Shown: positions 1-7,615 of the stretch, piece after piece | Position numbering within the stretch: position 1 is the first letter of the stretch | Layout of the letters: the number at the start of each line of letters is the position of its first letter | Source of the DNA: an uncultured Eubacteriales bacterium | GTDB lineage: Bacteria > Bacillota > Clostridia > Oscillospirales > Butyricicoccaceae | Length of the DNA: 43,116 nt | Reading direction: 5' to 3' | NCBI GenBank assembly: GCA_934395135.1 | Contig: CAKRRK010000012.1 | Location: 1 to 43,116 of the forward strand | The notes under the pieces: model-generated | Told to the model about the DNA's origin: nothing | The model's database searches: none | The model's input: the letters and a program-made list of their open reading frames with translations, nothing else | Position numbers and translations under genes: made by a program

Positions 1-28
1 AAAAAAGCCTTCCTTTGGAAAAAAACCG

Positions 29-57
29 TTGACAAACAATGGGTTTGTGGGTATAAT
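29..57 (+). promoter_or_regulatory. Sigma-70 type promoter of the tRNA cluster
   Basis: A perfect -35 box TTGACA (29-34) is followed after 17 bases by a perfect -10 box TATAAT (52-57). The first tRNA begins 21 bases further on. Such a consensus promoter is expected for stable RNA genes. Confidence 0.93.
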
Positions 58-77
58 ATAACGGTATCAGTAATGAT

Positions 78-151
78 GCGGGTGTAGTTCAATGGTAGAA
101 TGTCAGCCTTCCAAGCTGAACACGTGGGTTCGATTCCCATCACCCGCTCCA
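78..151 (+). tRNA. tRNA-Gly (anticodon TCC)
   Basis: The acceptor arm GCGGGTG pairs with CACCCGC at 141-147. The D loop, the anticodon loop with TCC and the GGTTCGATTCC T arm are all present. The 3' CCA is encoded at 149-151. It is the first of five tRNAs in one transcript. Confidence 0.96.
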
Positions 152-224
152 CCAGAACACAGGAAGGCCCGATGGTTTTTATTCCTGTTAACCGGTGCGG
201 AACAACACTGGTTTGGTTTTATTT

Positions 225-301
<77 letters not shown>

Positions 302-306
302 TTTGT

Positions 307-384
<78 letters not shown>

Positions 385-450
385 CTTTTACAAGCAAATG
401 CGCCATCGCATTTTTATACAACGTTGGGGAACGGCTTTCCCTATGCATAA

Positions 451-527
451 TGGGGCGTAGCCAAGCCGGCTAAGGCACCAGACTTTGACTCTGGCATTCG
501 CTGGTTCGAGTCCAGCCGTCCCAGCCA
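451..527 (+). tRNA. tRNA-Gln (anticodon TTG)
   Basis: The acceptor TGGGGCG pairs with CGTCCCA. The anticodon stem CCAGA/TCTGG holds the loop CTTTGAC with anticodon TTG. The discriminator is G524 and CCA is encoded at 525-527. The weak U1-A72 pair is typical of glutamine tRNAs. Confidence 0.95.
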
Positions 528-531
528 ATTT

Positions 532-607
532 GATCCATTAGCTCAGTCGGCAGAGCACCTGCCTTTTAAGCAGGGTGTCCGGAGTTCGAATCTCCGATGG
601 ATCACCA
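532..607 (+). tRNA. tRNA-Lys (anticodon TTT)
   Basis: The acceptor GATCCAT pairs with ATGGATC (597-603). The anticodon loop CTTTTAA carries TTT, and CCA is encoded at 605-607. It is the last tRNA of the cluster and sits directly before a terminator. Confidence 0.96.
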
Positions 608-609
608 TG

Positions 610-645
610 CCGCCGCAAGCATTCTATTGCTTGCGGCGGTTTTTT
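610..645 (+). terminator. Rho-independent terminator of the tRNA operon
   Basis: An 11-bp perfect stem (610-620 with 629-639) with the loop ATTCTATT is followed by a run of six T. It lies two bases after the CCA of tRNA-Lys. Confidence 0.95.
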
Positions 646-671
646 AACACCGCTGTGCACGTTGTCCTTTT

Positions 672-712
672 TATCCCGAAGCAGGCCTTTCCGCCTGCTT
701 CGGGATATTTTC
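672..712 (+). terminator. Second hairpin downstream of the tRNA cluster
   Basis: The 15-bp arms TATCCCGAAGCAGGC and GCCTGCTTCGGGATA are separated by CTTTCC and followed by TTTTC. It is oriented for plus-strand transcription and probably catches read-through from the tRNA operon. Confidence 0.6.
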
Positions 713-811
713 TCCGTTGGATGAGGCAATCTGCAACCGTTCCTCCGGATTGCGCTTGAATTTTTCGCCAAAACCCGGAGGATGCCGGCGCCCATCATGC
801 CGGGCTGTTTC

Positions 812-858
812 AAACAAAAAAAAAACGGTTTTCCAGCACAAGCCGTTTTTTGTTTGCT
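812..858. terminator. Possible bidirectional terminator
   Basis: The arms AAAACGGTTT (822-831) and AAGCCGTTTT (840-849) pair with one G-T. T runs lie on both sides: TTTTTTG on the plus strand and ten T on the minus strand. No adjacent gene on the minus strand was found for it to serve. Confidence 0.5.
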
Positions 859-970
859 TCGCCCCGGCGGAACAGCCCTCACACCATTTCCTTTCTCCTT
901 GTGCAAGACGCTGTAACATTCCGCTTTTATCGCAAGAGGTTTTTATGACTGCCAGCCACCGCATCCACCA

Positions 971-1000
971 TTGACTATTCCTCCGGTTTGCAGGTATAAT
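971..1000 (+). promoter_or_regulatory. Promoter of the QueG-like/queH pair
   Basis: TTGACT (971-976) and a perfect TATAAT (995-1000) are separated by 18 bases. Transcription would start near 1007, about 60 bases before the QueG-like gene. The leader holds a perfect 8-bp hairpin (1016-1023 with 1035-1042) followed by TTTC. No known preQ1 riboswitch core was recognised in it. Confidence 0.75.
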
Positions 1001-1067
1001 GAAGAGGAAAAACCGCCCTGCCGGGCAGTGCTTGCGGCAGGGTTTCTATGCCAGAGGAGAACAGATT

Positions 1068-1946
1068 ATGAATTGCGCCACTTTGGAACAGGCGATAAAC
1101 CGCCATTTGCAAACAACCAAAAACGCTACCTATTGCAACCAGGCCGGACAATCTATGTTTACTTCCGCCACAGTTTGTGTTCAGCGGGGAAATCATCCAA
1201 AATTTGCCGCGCTGAGAAACCATATCCCGCATCACCTGACACCGGAAGAACTGTTTCAAAACGATTATCCGGACGCAGAGGGTTCCAGTCTGAACGTTGT
1301 ATGCATCGCGCTGCATTTTGCGGAAAGCATTGTACGGGACAATGCGAAGGCGTCGTTTTATCCTTCGGATTCCTGGTATGAGCTATCGTACCATGTGGAC
1401 TATATGCTCCAGGCTCCGTTGGTTCCCCAATCGCCCTTCAGCGAATTTCTGCGGGATATTTTTTCCGGCTACCGCGTGGTTTTTCCCATTAACAGCAGCA
1501 TTTACCGCGTGGAACAGGTAACTCCTATGCTTCGGCGGGCCAACTGGTCGGAGCGGCATGTCGCCTATATCGGCGGTCTTGGCTCCTTTGGGCTGCATGG
1601 TTCCCTGATTACGGAAAAAGGCTGTGCCTGCCGCCTCATCAACATTGTGACGGATTGCCCCTTCCCCGCGGAAGAATACCGTGCGGTAAATGAGGATTAT
1701 AATTACAACTGCTTGTATTTCCAGAAAGGCGTTTGCCGGCAGTGTCAGAAGCGCTGCCCGGTGGACTCCATTGTGGGAGACGACCATCTTGTGGAACGGT
1801 GTTATGGACACGAATACATTGCCTCCTGTGACCATGCCAAAGATCGGTTCGGCGCAGCGATTACGGCCTGCGCGCTTTGTCTGTGCGGCGTGCCATGCAG
1901 CTTTACCAATCCTATGTCTCCGCTGCAAAAAACGGCTGCCATCTGA
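1068..1946 (+). CDS. QueG-like double [4Fe-4S] cluster protein
   Basis: A 292-residue soluble iron-sulfur protein resembling epoxyqueuosine reductase QueG (COG1600), which in the classical case uses cobalamin and two [4Fe-4S] clusters in the last step of queuosine tRNA synthesis. The middle shows a QueG-like GGLGSFGLHGSLIT segment (about residues 174-187). A C-x2-C-x3-CP motif (GVCRQCQKRCPVD, about 224-236) and a later C-x2-C-x-C-x3-C group (CALCLCGVPC) could hold two clusters. The start at 1068 is chosen for the AGAGGAGA site before it; upstream in-frame codons have none. It is shorter than most QueG proteins and lies 29 bases before queH. It may be a paralogue with another substrate rather than a true QueG. 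Confidence 0.75.
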   Translation: MNCATLEQAINRHLQTTKNATYCNQAGQSMFTSATVCVQRGNHPKFAALRNHIPHHLTPEELFQNDYPDAEGSSLNVVCIALHFAESIVRDNAKASFYPSDSWYELSYHVDYMLQAPLVPQSPFSEFLRDIFSGYRVVFPINSSIYRVEQVTPMLRRANWSERHVAYIGGLGSFGLHGSLITEKGCACRLINIVTDCPFPAEEYRAVNEDYNYNCLYFQKGVCRQCQKRCPVDSIVGDDHLVERCYGHEYIASCDHAKDRFGAAITACALCLCGVPCSFTNPMSPLQKTAAI

Positions 1947-1975
1947 CTCAAATTCTATGTTCAAAGGTTGTTCTT

Positions 1976-2563
1976 ATGATAACACAAGTTTTGCTTCATT
2001 GCTGCTGCGCCCCCTGTTCCCTTTCCTGTGTGGATCCCCTGCGGAACGAGGGAATTACACCGGTGGCGTTCTGGTACAATCCCAATATCCATCCATGGAA
2101 AGAGTACCAGGCCCGCCGAGATTGTCTGCTGCAATATGCAGCGGACCATTCCATAGAAGTCCGGATACAGGAAGAATACGGCCTGCGGGAATTTGTCCGC
2201 GCCGTTTCCCATCAACCAGACCGTCGCTGCCAATATTGTTATACCCACCGTCTGGAAGAAACCGCCCGCTATGCGGCGGAACATGGCTTTCCGGCCTTTA
2301 CCACAACGCTGCTGGCCAGTCTGTATCAGGATCATGACGCCATTTCTGCCGCCGGGCGCCAGGCCGCCGCGCAATACGGCATCTCTTTCTTATACCGGGA
2401 TTTCCGCCCTAATTTTCGGGACGGCAACCGCCGCGCCCGGGAAATGGGGCTGTATCTGCAAAAATACTGCGGCTGTATTTTTTCCGAAGAAGACCGATAC
2501 CGCAAACAAATCGAACGGGATAAAGCCGTATTGGCGGCAGGAGACCATTCTACCCCTTCGTAA
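1976..2563 (+). CDS. queH: Epoxyqueuosine reductase QueH
   Basis: A 195-residue enzyme that reduces epoxyqueuosine to queuosine in tRNA, the cobalamin-independent replacement for QueG (former DUF208). The N-terminal signature LLHCCCAPCS is present, as is the later pair RRCQYCYTHRLEETA and the tail motif KYCGCIFSEEDRY. The cysteines of these motifs bind a [4Fe-4S] cluster and a second iron site in the family. The start at 1976 gives the family N-terminus and has AAAGG nine bases upstream; an earlier in-frame ATG at 1877 would lie inside the preceding gene. It is probably co-transcribed with the QueG-like gene. Confidence 0.93.
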   Translation: MITQVLLHCCCAPCSLSCVDPLRNEGITPVAFWYNPNIHPWKEYQARRDCLLQYAADHSIEVRIQEEYGLREFVRAVSHQPDRRCQYCYTHRLEETARYAAEHGFPAFTTTLLASLYQDHDAISAAGRQAAAQYGISFLYRDFRPNFRDGNRRAREMGLYLQKYCGCIFSEEDRYRKQIERDKAVLAAGDHSTPS

Positions 2564-2576
2564 TGTCTCTCTTTTT
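2540..2576 (+). terminator. Possible terminator after queH
   Basis: GGAGACCATT and AATGTCTC can pair with one bulge around a CTTCG-containing loop, followed by CTTTTTC. The structure overlaps the end of queH and is imperfect. Confidence 0.35.
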
Positions 2577-2723
2577 CGCCGGAGGTTTCCGATCCCTTTC
2601 TCCTGCTTGTTTCGGAATATCGAAATTTTTTCAAAAAAATTTTCCTGCCGCTGCGATAAATTCTTTTGTTGGTGCATTATATAGGTGAATAATGCAATGC
2701 TGCATAAAAAGGAGATGACACCA

Positions 2724-3779
2724 ATGAAGAAAACTATCCACACAAAAAAATTCCTCGCCCTTCTGCTTGCCGCTGTTTTTCTGCTGTCCGCTGCCGGCAT
2801 AGCCTTTGCGGCAAATTCCCCGCAGAAGATATCCGCCGTCATAACGCCGGATATCCGGGTTATTATTGATCAAAGCGACCGTACATTTTACAACGCCCAG
2901 GGAGAACAGGTTTATCCGTTGCTGTACAACGGCACCACCTATCTTCCCGTGCGGGCAATTGGCGAAATTATGAAAAAAAATGTCAACTGGGATGAATCTT
3001 CTCTCACGATTTCTCTGTCCGGTGACCGTGCCTCCTCTACTTCCGGCAAGGCCGGCACATTGAAACAGCAAATCACGGTGCCTGCCCAAATCCGCCCGGA
3101 CTTCACCGTCAAAATGGATGGTGAAGCCAAACAGTTTTACGATGCAAACGGAAAGGCGGTGTATCCGATCCTCTATAGCGGCTCCACCTACCTTCCGCTG
3201 CGGGCGATTGGCCAGATGATGGGGAAAACCGTATCCTGGAACAGCGCTTCCAAAACAGTATCTCTTTCCGCCGCGTCAACGGTAACCGATGCGGACTCTT
3301 TCCATCCCCTTCCGACACAGCAGCCATCCACTCTGGTGGATACCGCCAAAGCCAGGGAAATTGCCCTTCGGCATGCAGGCCTTTCTGCTGCGGACGTCCT
3401 ATTTGCCAAGGTTTCGCTGGAACAGGATGACGGGCAGTATGAATACGAAATCGAATTTTTCTGCGGCAACAAAGAATACGACTATGAAATCAACGCCGCC
3501 ACCGGCGCAATTATAAGCTATGATTATGACGCCGAAGCGGCTGCACCGCAAGCCGGAAGTACTTCCTCCGTTATCGGCGAAGCCAAAGCCAGGGAAATCG
3601 CCCTTGCGCACGCAGGAATCTCCGCTTCCAGTGCGTCCGGGATGCACTGCAAGCTGGACCGGGACGATGGACGATATGAATACGAAGTGGAATTTTATGC
3701 AGGCGGTTTGGAATATGAATATACCATCGACGCCGTCACCGGTAAAATTTTAGAACACGAAACAGACCATTGGGATTAA
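2724..3779 (+). CDS. Secreted protein with two copper-amine-oxidase-N-like and two PepSY-like domains
   Basis: A 351-residue exported protein of unknown function. A signal peptide (MKKTIHTKK, then a hydrophobic stretch ending AIAFA-like at about residue 30) is followed by two repeats around VYPLLYNGTTYLPVRAIG and VYPILYSGSTYLPLRAIG, the pattern of the copper amine oxidase N-terminal (stalk) domain. Two PepSY-like repeats follow, each beginning AKAREIAL and containing DDGxYEYExEF and a YxIxAxTG segment. Such proteins bind the cell wall or modulate peptidases in other bacteria, but that is not shown here. The start is set by AAAAGGAG at 2707-2714. It stands alone, facing purB across a shared terminator. 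Confidence 0.85.
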   Translation: MKKTIHTKKFLALLLAAVFLLSAAGIAFAANSPQKISAVITPDIRVIIDQSDRTFYNAQGEQVYPLLYNGTTYLPVRAIGEIMKKNVNWDESSLTISLSGDRASSTSGKAGTLKQQITVPAQIRPDFTVKMDGEAKQFYDANGKAVYPILYSGSTYLPLRAIGQMMGKTVSWNSASKTVSLSAASTVTDADSFHPLPTQQPSTLVDTAKAREIALRHAGLSAADVLFAKVSLEQDDGQYEYEIEFFCGNKEYDYEINAATGAIISYDYDAEAAAPQAGSTSSVIGEAKAREIALAHAGISASSASGMHCKLDRDDGRYEYEVEFYAGGLEYEYTIDAVTGKILEHETDHWD

Positions 3780-3787
3780 CCGCATAA

Positions 3788-3826
3788 AAACTCCCTCTGC
3801 GCAAAGCGCAGAGGGAGTTTCTTTCT
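3788..3826. terminator. Bidirectional terminator between the PepSY gene and purB
   Basis: The 15-bp arms AAACTCCCTCTGCGC (3788-3802) and GCGCAGAGGGAGTTT (3806-3820) pair perfectly around AAA. The flanking A and T runs suit transcripts from both convergent genes. Confidence 0.93.
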
Positions 3827-5257
3827 TTATAGATTGATTTCCACCTGGATGTCTCCATCAACATACGGCTGAATCTTTGGCATAGCACACTGGGAAACAA
3901 ATTCCTCCACCTGCTGGACGCACCGGCCAATGTACTTTTCCGGCGCAAGTTCCGCCATAATTTCTTCTTTGGTCAGGCCAAACATCGAATCCCCGGCAAT
4001 GCGTTCTATCAGATCGTTATCCAGGCCCTCTTCTTTGATACGTTTGCCGGCGGCAATGGAATGGACGCGGATGCGCTCATGGAGCTCCTGCCGGTTTCCT
4101 CCCCGCTTAACCGCGCTCATCATAATGTTTTCTGTCGCCATAAACGGCAGTTCCTGCATCACCCGCTGCCGGATCACCTTTGGATATACCACAATCCCGG
4201 ATACCACGTTGATTAAAATACCCAGAATGGAATCCACTGCCAAAAATGCTTCCGGAATGGAAATCCGCTTATTGGCAGAATCATCCAGCGTCCGTTCAAA
4301 CCATTGATTGTATGCCGTCATCGCGGGATTTAACCCGTCGATGATCACATACCGGGACAAAGCGCAGATTCGCTCGCTGCGCATCGGATTGCGCTTGTAT
4401 GGCATAGCAGAGGATCCGATCTGATGGGCCTCAAACGGCTCTTCCAACTCTTTCAAATGCTGCAGCAGCCGCATATCCGTGGCAAATTTTCCAGCGGACT
4501 GGGCAATGCCGGAAAGGGTTGCCAGTACACCTGCGTCGATTTTTCTGGAATAGGTTTGGCCGGAAACAGGCACACAGCCGTCAAAGCCAAAATCCTCCGC
4601 GATATATTGCTCCAGCGCTTTTACTTTCTCGCTGTCACCGTCAAACAGCTCCATAAAGCTTGCCTGGGTGCCGGTGGTTCCCTTGGAACCAAGCATTTTC
4701 AGCGTACGCAGACGGTATTCCACCTCATCCAGATCGTACAGCAACTCATTGGCCCATAAAGTCGCCCTTTTCCCTACCGTGGTCAACTGAGCCGGCTGGA
4801 AATGAGTAAATCCAAGGGTTGGCATTTCCTTGTACTGCAGAGCAAATTCCGACAGCTTTTGGATGGCATACGCCAACTTTCTGCGGACAAGGCGCAGCCC
4901 TTCCCGCAGCTGAATAATATCCGTATTGTCTCCGACATAGGCGCTGGTAGCGCCCAGATGAATGATGCCCGCCGCCTTGGGGCACACCTTGCCATAGGCA
5001 TAGACATGCGCCATCACATCATGGCGCACCTCTTTTTCCCGCTGGCGGGCAACGTCGTAATCTATATTTTCTACATTGGCGGCAAGTTCGTCAATCTGTT
5101 CCTGTGTAATGGGAAGGCCAAGTTTTTTTTCCGCTTTGGCAAGAGAAACCCAGAGTTTTCTCCAGGTAGAAAATTTCATATCCGGTGAAAAAATATACAG
5201 CATTTCATCGCTGGCATATCTTGCGGAAAACGGACTTTCGTATTTTGTTGTGCTCAA
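3827..5257 (-). CDS. purB: Adenylosuccinate lyase
   Basis: PurB removes fumarate from SAICAR and from adenylosuccinate in purine synthesis. The signature loop GSSAMPYKRNP is present at about residue 260, along with TSAYVGDNTD and the catalytic region GFTHFQPAQLTT. Its 476 residues are normal for the family. No ATG gives a sensible N-terminus. The TTG at 5257 (LSTTKYESPF...) has AGAAAGG about ten bases upstream and matches the family start, so it is chosen over the further upstream ATG at 5329, which almost touches the previous gene. It follows the aminotransferase gene by 73 bases in the same direction. Confidence 0.95.
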   Translation of the reverse strand: MSTTKYESPFSARYASDEMLYIFSPDMKFSTWRKLWVSLAKAEKKLGLPITQEQIDELAANVENIDYDVARQREKEVRHDVMAHVYAYGKVCPKAAGIIHLGATSAYVGDNTDIIQLREGLRLVRRKLAYAIQKLSEFALQYKEMPTLGFTHFQPAQLTTVGKRATLWANELLYDLDEVEYRLRTLKMLGSKGTTGTQASFMELFDGDSEKVKALEQYIAEDFGFDGCVPVSGQTYSRKIDAGVLATLSGIAQSAGKFATDMRLLQHLKELEEPFEAHQIGSSAMPYKRNPMRSERICALSRYVIIDGLNPAMTAYNQWFERTLDDSANKRISIPEAFLAVDSILGILINVVSGIVVYPKVIRQRVMQELPFMATENIMMSAVKRGGNRQELHERIRVHSIAAGKRIKEEGLDNDLIERIAGDSMFGLTKEEIMAELAPEKYIGRCVQQVEEFVSQCAMPKIQPYVDGDIQVEINL

Positions 5258-5330
5258 TTGCAACAATCCTTTCTGTTTTAAAGTGGCGCAAAAAGAGACG
5301 GGAGACAGCGAACCGTCTTCCGTCCTCATT

Positions 5331-6527
5331 TTAGCAATTTTTCATAAATATTTCAAGTCTATCCAAGCCCTTCCGAATATCTTCCATAGAAGCGGCATAC
5401 GACCAACGGATAAAATTCGGCGCACCGAAACCGGAACATGGCACGGCAGCCACCAAACCCTTTTCCAAAAACAGCTTGGCGAAATCATCCCCGTCCCGAA
5501 TCACCTGGCCATACATTTCCCTGCCTACCATCTGAGACACATTCATCATCACATAAAACGCGCCGTTTGGATTGATGCAGCTGACGCCGTCAATTTGATT
5601 CAGGCGGGAAACCAGATAATTTCTTCTGGTTTCAAACTCCCGGCGCATCGCCTCCACACTATCCTGCGGCCCATTCAGCGCTTCGATCGCCGCATACTGG
5701 GAAATGGTAGACGGAGCAGAGGTGGAATGGCTCAAATAATTTGCCATGGCCTTTGCGATCTGGTCATTTGCCATAGCCCAGCCAATGCGCCAGCCGGTCA
5801 TCGAGTAGCTCTTGGAGACGCCGTTGATGACAATGGTGCGCTCCTTTATTTCCTCGCCCAACGCCGCGATGCTGGCCACCCGAATGCCGTCATAGGCCAG
5901 TTTATAGTAAATATCATCCGCCATCACATAAATATTGCTGCGCACACATACATCCGCAATGGCCCGCAGTTCTTCCTCGCTATAGATCATTCCCGTTGGA
6001 TTGGAAGGATTGTTCAGCAAAAAGAGCTTGGTCTTGTCGGTGATGGCATTTTTCAGCTGTTCCGGTGTAATTTTAAAATGCGCGGATTCCTCTGCTGTGA
6101 CAACCACCGGCACGCCGCCCGCCATTTTTATCATCTCGTAATAGCTCACCCAGTACGGCGCGGCAATAATCACCTCATCCCCTGGGTTTACCACTGCCTG
6201 CAGCGCAATGTATACATTGTGTTTTGCACCGCTTGCCACAACCACCTGGGAGGGCTTGTATTCCAAATTCAAATCTGCCTTCATCCGGCCACAAATCGCT
6301 TCTTTCAAGGCCATCAGCCCGGCAGCCGGCGTGTATTTTGTAAAATTGCTTTCAATCGCCCGGATGCCTGCCGCCTTAATGTTTTCCGGCGTAGGAAAAT
6401 CCGGCTCTCCAGTGCCAAATCCTACCACATCAATGCCGTCCGCCTTCATCTGCTTATACAGCGAATCAATCGCGAGCGTTGTGGACGCCTGCACCGCAGA
6501 CGCAATGGCTGAAATGGGCTTCAACAT
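5331..6527 (-). CDS. Class I pyridoxal-phosphate aminotransferase, aspartate type
   Basis: A 398-residue cytoplasmic aminotransferase of fold type I, most like aspartate aminotransferases of the 1-gamma group. Visible motifs are FGTGEPDFPTP, NNPSNPTGMIY, the lysine motif SKSYSMTGWRIGW, where the first K forms the Schiff base, and FIRWSYA near the end with the carboxylate-binding Arg. The start at 6527 has GAGGGGG upstream; the ATG at 6542 has no such site. It heads a two-gene unit with purB, so an aspartate/fumarate link is possible, but the substrate cannot be fixed from sequence alone. Confidence 0.9.
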   Translation of the reverse strand: MLKPISAIASAVQASTTLAIDSLYKQMKADGIDVVGFGTGEPDFPTPENIKAAGIRAIESNFTKYTPAAGLMALKEAICGRMKADLNLEYKPSQVVVASGAKHNVYIALQAVVNPGDEVIIAAPYWVSYYEMIKMAGGVPVVVTAEESAHFKITPEQLKNAITDKTKLFLLNNPSNPTGMIYSEEELRAIADVCVRSNIYVMADDIYYKLAYDGIRVASIAALGEEIKERTIVINGVSKSYSMTGWRIGWAMANDQIAKAMANYLSHSTSAPSTISQYAAIEALNGPQDSVEAMRREFETRRNYLVSRLNQIDGVSCINPNGAFYVMMNVSQMVGREMYGQVIRDGDDFAKLFLEKGLVAAVPCSGFGAPNFIRWSYAASMEDIRKGLDRLEIFMKNC

Positions 6528-6565
6528 AAAAATCCCCCTCATGTTTCTTTTAATCGCTGTTATTC

Positions 6566-6594
6566 ATTATAGTATGGTTTCTTTATTTTTGCAA
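6566..6594 (-). promoter_or_regulatory. Promoter of the aminotransferase-purB unit
   Basis: On the minus strand TTGCAA (6594-6589) and a perfect TATAAT (6571-6566) are separated by 17 bases. The start codon lies 38 bases downstream of the -10 box. Confidence 0.82.
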
Positions 6595-6688
6595 GTAAAG
6601 TTCTGAAAAATTGCATTTTTTATAATTCTGTACAAAAAACCACCAAAAATATGAAAGGATTTTATCTCGCCCGCCCAATATATCCATT

Positions 6689-6736
6689 GCAAAAGAACTG
6701 CCTCCGCCCAATCCGGGCCGAAGACAGTTCTTTTGC
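6689..6736 (-). terminator. Terminator at the end of the long housekeeping operon
   Basis: The 12-base arms GCAAAAGAACTG (6689-6700) and CAGTTCTTTTGC (6725-6736) pair perfectly, and the G/C-rich inner part can extend the stem. It lies immediately after the stop of the TSCPD gene. The T-rich arm gives it terminator character on the minus strand. Confidence 0.75.
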
Positions 6737-6737
6737 T

Positions 6738-6980
6738 TTATTCCAATTCCTGTTTCAACGCTTTGGCCAGTTGGTCCGGACATGACGTACCCTTTCCCCG
6801 GCAGTCAATGCCTTCCAGCCGTTTGATCACTTCTTCCGCATCCATGCCTTCCACCAGTTTTGCAATACCCTGCCGGTTTCCGGCGCAGCCACCGATGATC
6901 TTTACATTTCTTACCTTGCCGTTTTCTACTTCATACTGAATTTCCCTGGCACAAACACCCTGGGTTTTATATGTTTTCAT
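6738..6980 (-). CDS. TSCPD domain protein (TIGR03905 type)
   Basis: An 80-residue protein of the TIGR03905 four-cysteine family, carrying the diagnostic TSCPDQLA near its C-terminus plus the other cysteines in GVCAREI, GGCAGN and GIDCRGKG. A similar TSCPD domain occurs at the end of some adenosylcobalamin-dependent ribonucleotide reductases. The role of the free-standing form is unknown; metal binding by the cysteines is an inference. Its ATG overlaps the thiN stop by 4 bases, so it is probably translated by coupling. It is the last gene of the run. Confidence 0.88.
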   Translation of the reverse strand: MKTYKTQGVCAREIQYEVENGKVRNVKIIGGCAGNRQGIAKLVEGMDAEEVIKRLEGIDCRGKGTSCPDQLAKALKQELE

Positions 6981-7615
6981 ACGCTCACATCCTTACTAAA
7001 AATAACGAGTACCCGTCCTTCTCCGACGGTAATTTCAAACTGCGCCTCCTGCGCTTCATTGCTGATGGAAATAATATGGTCCCGCTGCAGCGCCGCATCC
7101 TGCAGTGGATATTTCATACCCCGCAGCGTGACGCCGGTCACTGTCCTGTCCAACGGAACCAGTGAAACATACCGGTATGCCCTGTCCGTCGGATACCGCA
7201 CCGTCCCGCCGGGATGCAGCATAATCCGGTTATTTCCGTCCGCCACCATACACCGGGCACCCAGCCGCGCCGCATATTCCGTCAGCAAAACATTGCAGAA
7301 ATAATGATCTGCCCGGCCACCGGACGCGCATACCACAACGATATCCGTATAACCTCGCCGCACCGCCTCCTGCACACATGCCTGGGCGTCCACATCATCC
7401 TTTTCCTTTGGCAACCGCTGCACCTCGATCCCCGCTTCCGGCATACGGCCAGAATCAAAGTCCCCAATTACAAGATCCGGCACAATGCCGAGAGCGCAGG
7501 CCTTAGCGTATCCGCCGTCCGCGCAGATAATGCAATCCGCTTCCGCGGCATAACGCCTGACATAGGCGGTATCCCGCTCCGGCGAAGCCGCTATGATAAG
7601 ACATCGCTGTGTCAT
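6977..7615 (-). CDS. thiN: Thiamine pyrophosphokinase
   Basis: ThiN transfers pyrophosphate from ATP to thiamine to make thiamine diphosphate. The family motifs CADGGYAKA, PDLVIGDFDS, LPKEKDDVDAQ and ASGGRADHYFCN are all present. Its 212 residues are normal. The ATG at 7615 overlaps the rsgA stop as ATGA and has AAGGAG upstream; a GTG four codons earlier is the alternative. In many Firmicutes rpe lies between rsgA and thiN; here it is absent and the two genes overlap directly. Confidence 0.94.
   Translation of the reverse strand: MTQRCLIIAASPERDTAYVRRYAAEADCIICADGGYAKACALGIVPDLVIGDFDSGRMPEAGIEVQRLPKEKDDVDAQACVQEAVRRGYTDIVVVCASGGRADHYFCNVLLTEYAARLGARCMVADGNNRIMLHPGGTVRYPTDRAYRYVSLVPLDRTVTGVTLRGMKYPLQDAALQRDHIISISNEAQEAQFEITVGEGRVLVIFSKDVSV

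Larger units (their letters stand above)
646..967. other. Gene-free stretch with two further terminator-like hairpins
   Basis: No reading frame here has a ribosome binding site or family resemblance. Two hairpins stand out. One has perfect 15-base arms at 672-686 and 693-707, followed by ATTTTC. The other has arms at 822-831 and 840-849, with T on its plus-strand side and a run of ten T on the minus-strand side. They may be back-up terminators or remains of a lost gene. Confidence 0.6.

Noticed and set aside
538..607. Phage attachment site in tRNA-Lys or another tRNA of the cluster
   Set aside because: No integrase gene is nearby, no second copy of a tRNA end was noticed, and the phage remnant lies over 30 kb away.
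1010..1050. PreQ1 riboswitch in the leader of the QueG-like/queH unit
   Set aside because: The hairpin is present but the A-rich tail and loop sequences of known preQ1 classes were not found.
5076..6512. A long open plus-strand frame (478 codons) opposite the aminotransferase gene
   Set aside because: It is the mirror of a well-conserved minus-strand PLP enzyme, shows no family motifs and is His/Pro/Arg-rich as expected of antisense frames in GC-rich DNA.
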